A stretch of 64,000 nt of DNA from Notolepis coatsorum (taxonomy: Eukaryota; Chordata; Actinopteri; Aulopiformes; Paralepididae). Shown in pieces: positions 56,101 to 64,000 of the stretch; the stretch's first letter is position 1, and every line of letters starts with the position of its first letter. Under the pieces are notes generated by a model. It was not told the DNA's origin. It searched no databases and was given only the letters and a program-made list of their open reading frames with translations. Where the stretch lies: the NCBI GenBank assembly GCA_963971535.1, contig CAXASK010002257.1:173119-237118 (forward strand), given 5' to 3'. Position numbers and translations under genes: made by a program.

Positions 56101-58310
56101 TCGCTCACTCTCTCTCACTCTTAATATCTCACTCTTACTCTCTCACTCTTAATCTCTCACTCTTACTCTCTCACTCTCTCTCACTCTTAATCTCTCACTC
56201 TTTCTCACTCTTACTATCTCACTCTTACTCTCTCTCTCACTCTTACTATCTCACTCTCTCTCACTCTCTCTCACTCTTAATCTCTCACTCTTAATCTCTC
56301 ACTCTCTCTCACTCTTAATATCTCACTCTCTATATCTCACTCTTACTCTCTCACTCTCTCTCACTCTTAATCTATCACTCTTACTCTCTCTCACTCTTAA
56401 TCTCTCACTCTTAATCTCTCACTCTCTCTCACTCTTAATATCTCACTCTTACTATCTCACTCTCTCTCACTCTTAATCTCTCACTATTACTCTATCTCAC
56501 TCTTACTCTCTCACTCTTAATCTATCACTCTTACTCTCTCACTCTTACTCTCTCACTCTCTCTCACTCTTACTCTCTCACTCTCTCTCACTCTTAATCTC
56601 TCACTCTCTCTCACTCTTAATCTCTCACTCTTACTCTCTCACTCTCTCTCACTCTTAATATCTCACTCTCTCTCACTCTTACTCTCTCACTCTCTCTCAC
56701 TCTTACTCTCTCACTCTCTCTCACTCTTAATCTATCACTCTTACTATCTCACTCTCTCTCACTCTTAATATCTCACTCTATCTCACTCTTACTCTCTCTC
56801 TCACTCTTAATATCTCACTATCTCTCACTCTTAATCTCTCACTCTTACTATCTCACTCTTTCTCTCTCACTCTTAATATCTCACTCTCTCACTCTTTCTC
56901 TCTCACTCTTACTATCTCACTCTCTCTCACTCTTAATCTCTCACTCTATCTCACTCTTAATCTCTCACTCTTACTCTCTCACTCTCTCTCACTCTTAATC
57001 TCTCACTCTCTCTCACTCTTAATCTCTCACTCTCTATCTCTCACTCTCTCACTCTTAATCTATCACTCTTACTCTCTCTCACTCTTAATCTCTCACTCTT
57101 AATCTCTCACTCTCTCTCACTCTTAATATCTCACTCTTACTCTCTCACTCTCTCTCACTCTTAATCTCTCACTCTCTCTCACTCTTAATCTATCACTCTT
57201 AATCTCTCACTCTCTCTCACTCTTAATCTCTCACTCTCTCTCACTCTTAATTTCTCACTCTTACTCTCGCACTCTCTCTCACTCTTACTCTCTCACTCTC
57301 TCACTCTTAATCTATCACTCTTACTCTCTTACTCTCTCTCACTCTTAATCTCTCACTCTCTCTCACTCTTAATATCTCACTCTATCTCACTCTTACTCTC
57401 TCTCTCACTCTTAATATCTCACTATCTCTCACTCTTAATCTCTCACTCTTACTATCTCACTCTTTCTCTCTCACTCTTAATATCTCACTCTCTCACTCTT
57501 TCTCTCTCACTCTTACTATCTCACTCTCTCTCACTCTTAATCTCTCACTCTATCTCACTCTTAATCTCTCACTCTTAATCTCTCACTCTCTCTCACTCTT
57601 AATATCTCACTCTTACTATCTCACTCTTAATATCTCACTCTCTCTCACTCTTACTCTCTCACTCTCTCTCACTCTTAATCACTCACTCTTACTCTCTCAC
57701 TCTCTCGCACTCTTACTATCTCACTATCTCTCACTCTTAATCTATCACTCTTACTCTCTTACTCTCTCTCACTCTTAATCTCTCACTCTTAATCTCTCAC
57801 TCTCTCTCACTCTTAATCTCTCACTCTTACTCTCTCACTCTCTCTCACTCTTAATCTCTTACTCTCACTCTCTCTCACTCTTAATATCTCACTCTCTCTC
57901 ACTCTTAATCTCTCACTCTTACTCTCTCACGCTTACTCTCTCACTCTCTCTCTCACTCTTAATCTCTCACTCTCTCTCACTCTTAATATCTCACTCTCTC
58001 TCACTCTTAATCTCTCACTCTTACTCTCTCACTCTCTCTCACTCTTAATATCTCACTCTCTCTCACTCTTACTCTCTCACTCTCTCTCACTCTTAATTTC
58101 GCACTCTTACTCTCTCACTCTCTCTCACTCTTACTCTCTCACTCTCTCACTCTTAATCTATCACTCTTACTCTCTTACTCTCTCTCACTCTTAATCTCTC
58201 ACTCTTAATCTCTCACTCTCTCTCACTCTTAATCTCTCACTCTTACTCTCTCACTCTCTCTCACTCTTAATCTCTCACTCTTACTATCTCACTCTTTCTC
58301 TCTCACTCTT
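53119..58310 (+). repeat. Higher-order repeat copy 6 (5192 bp, shortest)
   Basis: Landmarks: CTCACGCTCTC G at 54343, CTCCCTC at 54844, CTCGATCTC at 55340, CTCGCTCTT G at 55793. No second module follows; instead, from about 56750 the sequence passes into A-type DNA. TCACTCTTTC occurs twice, at 56853 and 57457 (604 bp apart), so the A part is partly doubled. A private T-to-G at 55849 makes an additional TCGA site. A 6-bp deletion near 57850 (TTAATCTCTTACTC) shortens the distance from TCACTCTTTC to TTAATTTCGC to 636 bp. Confidence 0.84.
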
Positions 58311-61300
58311 AATATATCACTCTCTCACTCTTTCTCTCTCACTCTTACTATCTCACTCTCTCTCACTCTTAATCTCTCACTCTTAATCTCTCACTCTATC
58401 TCACTCTTAATCTCTCACTCTATATCTCTCACTCTTACTCTCTCACTCTCTCTCACTCTTAATCTATCACTCTTACTCTCTCTCACTCTTAATCTCTCAC
58501 TCTTAATCTCTCACTCTCTCTCACTCTTAATATCTCACTCTTACTCTATCTCACTCTTAATCTCTCACTCTTACTCTCTCTCACTCTTACTCTCTCACTC
58601 TCTCACTCTTAATATCTCACTCTTACTCTCTCACTCTCTCTCACTCTTAATCTCTCACTCTCTATCTCTCACTCTTACTCTCTCACTCTCTCTCACTCTT
58701 AATCTATCACTCTTACTCTCTCTCACTCTTAATCTCTCACTCTTACTCTCTCACTCTCTCTCACTCTTAATCTATCACTCTTACTCTCTCTCACTCTTAA
58801 TCTCTCACTCTTAATCTCTCACTCTCTCACTCTTAATATCTCACTCTTACTATCTCACTCTCTCTCACTCTTACTCTCTCTCACTCTTACTCTCTCACTC
58901 TTACGATCTCACTCTCTCTCACTCTTAATCTCTCACGCTTACTCTCACTCTCTCTCACTCTTAATCTCTCACTCTCTCTCACTCTTAATCTCTCACTCTT
59001 AATCTCTCACTCTCTCTCACTCTTAATCTCTCACTCTTACTCTCTCACTCTCTCTCACTCTTAATATATCACTCTCTCTCACTCTTACTCTCTCACTCTC
59101 TCTCACTCTTAATCACTCACTCTTACTCTCTCACTCTCTCTCACTCTTACTCTCTCACTCTCTCTCACTCTTAATCTATCACTCTTACTCTCTTACTCTC
59201 TCTCACTCTTAATCTATCACTCTTACTCTCTCACTCTCTCTCACTCTTACTCTCTCACTCTTAATATCTCACTCTCTCTCACTCTTAATCTCTCACTCTT
59301 AATCTCTCACTCTCTCTCACTCTTACTCTCTCACTCTTACTCTCTCACTCTCTCTCACTCTTACTATCTCACTCTCTCTCACTCTTACTATCTCACTCTC
59401 TCTCACTCTTAATCTATCACTCTTACTCTCTCACTCTTACTCTCTCACTCTCTCTCACTCTTACTCTCTCACTCTCTCTCACTCTTAATCTCTCACTCTC
59501 TCTCACTCTTAATCTCTCACTCTTACTCTCTCACGCTCTCTCACTCTTAATATCTCACTCTCTCTCACTCTTACTCTCTCACTCTCTTTCACTCTTAATC
59601 TCTCACTCTTACTCTCTCACTCTCTCTCACTCTTACTCTCTCACTCTCTCTCACTCTTAATCTATCACTCTTACTCTCGCACTCTCTCTCACTCTTACTA
59701 TCTCACTCTCTCTCACTCTTACTCTCTCACTCTCTCTAACTCTTAATCTCTCACTCTTAATCTCTCACTCTCTCTCACTCTTAATCTCTCACTCTCTATC
59801 TCTCACTCTTACTCTCTCACTCTCTCTCACTCTTAATCTCTCACTCTTACTCTCTCTCACTCTTAATCTCTCATTCTTAATCTCTCACTCTCTCTCACTC
59901 TTAATATCTCACTCTTACTCTCTCACTCTCTCTCACTCTTAATCTCTCACTCTTACTATCTCTCACTCTTACTCTCTCACTCTTACTCTCTAACTCTCTC
60001 TCACTCTTAATATCTCACTCTTACTCTCTCACTCTCCCTCACTCTTAATCTCTCACTCTTACTCTCTCACTCTCTCTCACTCGTACTCTCTCACGCTTAC
60101 TCTCTCACTCTCTCTCACTCTTACTATCTCACTCTCTCTCACTCTTAATCTCTCACTCTTAATCTCTCAATCTTACTCTCTCACTCTCTCTCACTCTTAC
60201 TCTCTCACTCTCTCTCACTCTTACTCTCTCACTCTCTCTCACTCTTACTCTCTCACTCTCTCTCACTCTTAATCTCTCACTCTTAATCTCTCACTCTCTC
60301 TCACTCTTAATCTCTCACTCTCTATCTCTCACTCTTACGCTCTCACTCTCTCTCACTCTTAATCTATCACTCTTACTCTCTCTCACTCTCTATCTCTCAC
60401 TCGTACTCTCTCACTCTCTCTCACTCTTAATCTCTCACTCTCTCTCACTCTTACGCTCTCACTCTATCTCACTCTTACTATCTCACTCTCTCTCACTCTC
60501 TCTCACTCTCTCTCACTCTTACTCGCTCACTCGATCTCACTCTTACTATCTCACTCTCTCTCACTCTTACTCGCTCACTCTATCTCACTCTTAATCTCTC
60601 ACTCTTAATCTCTCACTCTCTCTCACTCTTAATCTCTCACTCTCTCTCACTCTTACGCTCTCACTCTATCTCACTCTTACTATCTCACTCTCTCTCACTC
60701 TCTCTCACTCTTACTCTCTCACTCTCTCTCACTCTTAATCTATCACTCTCTCTCACTCTTAATCTCTCACTCTTACTCTCTCACTCTCTCTCACTCTTAA
60801 TCTATCACTCTTACTCTCTCTCACTCTTAATCTCTCACTCTTAATCTCTCACTCTCTCTCACTCTTAATATCTCACTCTTACTCTCTCACTCTCTCTCAC
60901 TCTTAATCTCTCACTCTTAATCTCTCACTCTCTCTCACTCTTACTCTCTCACTCTCTCTCACTCTTAATCTATCACTCTTACTCTCTCACTCTTACTCTC
61001 TCACTCTATCTCACTCTTACTCTCTCACTCTCACTCTCTCTCACTCTTAATCTCTCACTCTCTCTCGCTCTTAATATCTCACTCTTACTCTCTCACTCTC
61101 TCTCACTCTTAATATCTCACTCTATCTCACTCTTACTCTCTCACTCTCTCTCACTCTTAATCTATCACTCTTACTCGCTCACTCTCTCTCACTCTTACTA
61201 TCTCACTCTCTCTCACTCTCTCTCACTCTTACTCTCTCACTCTCTCTCACTCTTAATCTCTCACTCTTAATCTCTCACTCTCTCACTCTTAATCTATCAC

Positions 61301-64000
61301 TCTCTATCTCTCACTCTTACTCTCTCACTCTCTCTCACTCTTACTCTCTCTCACTCTTAATCTATCACTCTTAATCGCTCACTCTCTCTCACTCTTAATA
61401 TCTCACTCTTACTCTCTCACTCTTAATCTCTCACTCTTACTCTCTCACTCTCTCTCACTCTTAATCTCTCACTCTTTCTCACTCTTACTATCTCACTCTT
61501 ACTCTCTCACTCTCTCTCACTCTTACTATCTCACTCTCTCTCACTCTCTCTCACTCTCTCTCACTCTTAATCTCTCACTCTTAATCTCTCACTCTCTCTC
61601 ACTCTTAATATCTCACTCTCTATATCTCACTCTTACTCTCTCACTCTCTCTCACTCTTAATCTATCACTCTCACTCTCTCTCACTCTTACTCTCTCACTC
61701 TCTCTCACTCTTAATCTCTCACTCTCTCTCACTCTTACTCTCTCACTCTTACTCTCTCACTCTCTCACACTCTTAATCTCTCACTCTTACTCTCTCACTC
61801 TCTCTCACTCTTAATCTCTCACTCTCTCACTCTTAATATCTCACTCGCTCACTCTTAATCTCTCACTCTTACTCTCTCACTCTCTCTCACTCTTAATCTC
61901 TCACTCTCTCTCACTCTTAATCTCTCACTCTCTATCTCTCACTCTCTCACTCTTAATCTATCACTCTTACTCTCTCTCACTCTTAATCTCTCACTCTTAA
62001 TCTCTCACTCTCTCTCACTCTTAATATCTCACTCTTACTCTCTCACTCTCTCTCACTCTTAATCTCTCACTCTCTCTCACTCTTAATCTATCACTCTTAA
62101 TCTCTCACTCTCTCTCACTCTTAATCTCTCACTCTCTATCTCTCACTCTTACTCTCTCACTCTCTCACTCTTAATCTATCACTCTTACTCTCTCTCACTC
62201 TTAATCTCTCACTCTATCTCACTCTTAATCTCTCACTCTCTCTCACTCTTAATCTCTCACTCTTAATCTCTCACTCTCTCTCACTCTTACTATCTCACTC
62301 TCTCTCACTCTTACTCTCTCACTCTCTCTAACTCTTAATATCTCACTCTTAATCTCTCTCTCACTCTTAATCTCTCACTCTCTATCTCTCACTCTTACTC
62401 TCTCACTCTCTCTCACTCTTAATCTCTCACTCTTACTCTCTCTCACTCTTAATCTCTCACTCTTAATCTCTCACTCTCTCTCACTCTTAATATCTCACTC
62501 TCTCTCACTCTTAATCTCTCACTCTTACTATCTCTCACTCTTACTCTCTCACTCTTACTCTCTAACTCTCTCTCACTCTTAATATCTCACTCTTACTCTC
62601 TCACTCTCCCTCACTCTTAATCTCTCACTCTTACTCTCTCACTCTCTCTCACTCGTACTCTCTCACGCTTACTCTCTCACTCTCTCTCACTCTTACTATC
62701 TCACTCTCTCTCACTCTTAATCTCTCACTCTTAATCTCTCAATCTTACTCTCTCACTCTCTCTCACTCTTACTCTCTCACTCTCTCTCACTCTTACTCTC
62801 TCACTCTCTCTCACTCTTACTCTCTCACTCTCTCTCACTCTTAATCTCTCACTCTTAATCTCTCACTCTCTCTCACTCTTAATCTCTCACTCTCTATCTC
62901 TCACTCTTACGCTCTCACTCTCTCTCACTCTTAATCTATCACTCTTACTCTCTCTCACTCTCTATCTCTCACTCGTACTCTCTCACTCTCTCTCACTCTT
63001 AATCTCTCACTCTCTCTCACTCTTACGCTCTCACTCTATCTCACTCTTACTATCTCACTCTCTCTCACTCTCTCTCACTCTCTCTCACTCTTACTCGCTC
63101 ACTCGATCTCACTCTTACTATCTCACTCTCTCTCACTCTTACTCGCTCACTCTATCTCACTCTTAATCTCTCACTCTTAATCTCTCACTCTCTCTCACTC
63201 TTAATCTCTCACTCTCTCTCACTCTTACGCTCTCACTCTATCTCACTCTTACTATCTCACTCTCTCTCACTCTCTCTCACTCTTACTCTCTCACTCTCTC
63301 TCACTCTTAATCTCTCACTCTCTCTCACTCTTAATCTCTCACTCTTACTCTCTCACTCTCTCTCACTCTTAATCTATCACTCTTACTCTCTCTCACTCTT
63401 AATCTCTCACTCTTAATCTCTCACTCTCTCTCACTCTTAATATCTCACTCTTACTCTCTCACTCTCTCTCACTCTTAATCTCTCACTCTTAATCTCTCAC
63501 TCTCTCTCACTCTTACTCTCTCACTCTCTCTCACTCTTAATCTATCACTCTTACTCTCTCACTCTTACTCTCTCACTCTATCTCACTCTTACTCTCTCAC
63601 TCTCACTCTCTCTCACTCTTAATCTCTCACTCTCTCTCGCTCTTAATATCTCACTCTTACTCTCTCACTCTCTCTCACTCTTAATATCTCACTCTATCTC
63701 ACTCTTACTCTCTCACTCTCTCTCACTCTTAATCTATCACTCTTACTCGCTCACTCTCTCTCACTCTTACTATCTCACTCTCTCTCACTCTCTCTCACTC
63801 TTACTCTCTCACTCTCTCTCACTCTTAATCTCTCACTCTTAATCTCTCACTCTCTCACTCTTAATCTATCACTCTCTATCTCTCACTCTTACTCTCTCAC
63901 TCTCTCTCACTCTTACTCTCTCTCACTCTTAATCTATCACTCTTAATCGCTCACTCTCTCTCACTCTTAATATCTCACTCTTACTCTCTCACTCTTAATC
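58311..64000 (+). repeat. Higher-order repeat copy 7 (partial, cut by window edge)
   Basis: Landmarks: CTCACGCTCTC G at 59535; CTCCCTC at 60036 and 62608 (2572 apart); CTCGATCTC at 60532 and 63104; CTCGCTCTT G at 61067 and 63639. Both modules are the 496-bp form. It keeps the intact second module that copies 5 and 6 lack, so its closest whole relative may be copy 4 although its first 3.2 kb equal copy 5. The A part would lie beyond base 64000. Confidence 0.85.

Larger units (their letters stand above)
1..64000. repeat. CT/GA-lattice satellite array filling the whole window
   Basis: The entire window is tandem satellite DNA with no flanking single-copy sequence, so the array continues past both edges. 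Measured from one CAC to the next, most units are S (10 bp, CACTCTCTCT) or L (14 bp, CACTCTTAATCTCT or CACTCTTACTCTCT). Minor units of 4, 8, 12 and 16 bp occur. Common variants are TTAATATCT, TTACTATCT, TTAATCTATC, TTTCTCTC and CTATCTC. S and L alternate irregularly, often as LS (24 bp) or LLS (38 bp). All units share one orientation: the + strand is pyrimidine-rich with A at set places, the - strand is GA-rich. There is no gene. The + strand has no ATG that I could find, and its only frequent stop is TAA. The - strand is full of TGA, and its few ATGs meet TAA two codons later. The family and host are not recognised; a eukaryotic heterochromatic satellite is inferred from scale and hierarchy. 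Confidence 0.97.

Noticed and set aside
1-64000. Open reading frames on the + strand encoding Ser/Leu/Thr/His-rich repeats
   Set aside because: Long stop-free runs can arise where TAA falls in other frames, but no ATG was found on this strand, G-containing alternative starts are essentially absent, and the product would be low-complexity translation of a satellite.
1-64000. CRISPR array
   Set aside because: Repeats are 10-14 bp, contiguous and without unique spacers; there are no cas genes and the higher-order structure is that of a satellite.
1-64000. Telomeric repeat
   Set aside because: The units do not fit the TTAGGG-, TTTAGGG- or TTAGG-type repeats: the - strand lacks GG runs and the unit is 10/14 bp. 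No terminal structure is visible.
1-64000. Long triplex-forming (H-DNA) polypyrimidine tract
   Set aside because: A residues interrupt the pyrimidine strand every few bases; the longest pure pyrimidine runs seen are about 11-13 bases (around CTCTTTCTCTCTC), too short for a strong claim.
1-64000. Known Drosophila simple satellites (AAGAG, AAGAGAG, AATAT)
   Set aside because: The - strand is GA-rich but contains GTGAGA and TTAAGAG at set places, not those 5- or 7-mers.
1-64000. Pure assembly artefact or synthetic sequence
   Set aside because: Copies carry private substitutions and distinct large deletions, which a duplicated contig would not show. Copy number could still be wrong, so read-depth support remains the deciding test.

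Overview
The whole 64-kb window is one uninterrupted tandem satellite array. It holds no protein-coding gene, RNA gene, mobile element, CRISPR array or single-copy DNA that I can support. The + strand is built from C, T and A, with G at roughly one base in a hundred or fewer by eye. It is a mutated (CT)n/(GA)n repeat: a fixed CACTCT head followed by short or long spacers. The two main units are S (10 bp, CACTCTCTCT) and L (14 bp, CACTCTTAMTCTCT, with variants carrying TTAATATCT, TTACTATCT or TTAATCTAT). An array of this size, homogeneity and hierarchy points to heterochromatin of a eukaryote (pericentromeric, subtelomeric or sex-chromosomal), assembled from long reads. I do not recognise the family and cannot name a taxon.

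The array is ordered above the monomer. Positions 1-5214 and 13363-17736 are dominated by an A-type unit of about 1.5 kb (landmark TCACTCTTTC at 99, 1597, 3867, 13461, 14959 and 16455). Positions 1-2710 recur at 13363-16072 with a constant offset of 13362. Positions 5215-7058 are a B-type segment that recurs at 18675-20518 (offset 13460). Positions 7741-9694 are a tandem duplication with a 954-bp period. Positions 9695-13362 are a mosaic of A and B pieces.

From 17737 to the right edge the array is a large higher-order repeat (HOR). Six complete copies and one partial copy start at 17737, 23831, 31353, 38643, 46481, 53119 and 58311, giving lengths of 6094, 7522, 7290, 7838, 6638 and 5192 bp and then at least 5690 bp. 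Each copy is B-type sequence followed by A-type sequence. B carries one or two copies of a module bounded by a CTCCCTC variant and a CTCGATCTC variant; where two are present they lie about 2574 bp apart. Much of the length variation comes from large internal deletions: 538 bp in copy 3, about 1.2 kb in copy 5, and loss of the second module in copy 6. Where compared, copies are nearly identical and differ by rare private substitutions, which is the pattern of recent unequal exchange or conversion.

The most unusual property is register. Every landmark spacing I measured is an even number of bases, and the CT phase (C-type base on even coordinates, T/A-type base on odd coordinates) holds from base 1 to base 64000. 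No odd-length insertion or deletion has survived anywhere. A second oddity is that almost every G on the + strand lies in a CpG, mostly where a lattice T has become G. All units point the same way and no foreign DNA interrupts them. Repeats were compared by eye, so 'identical' means no difference seen at the points and lines compared, not a full alignment.
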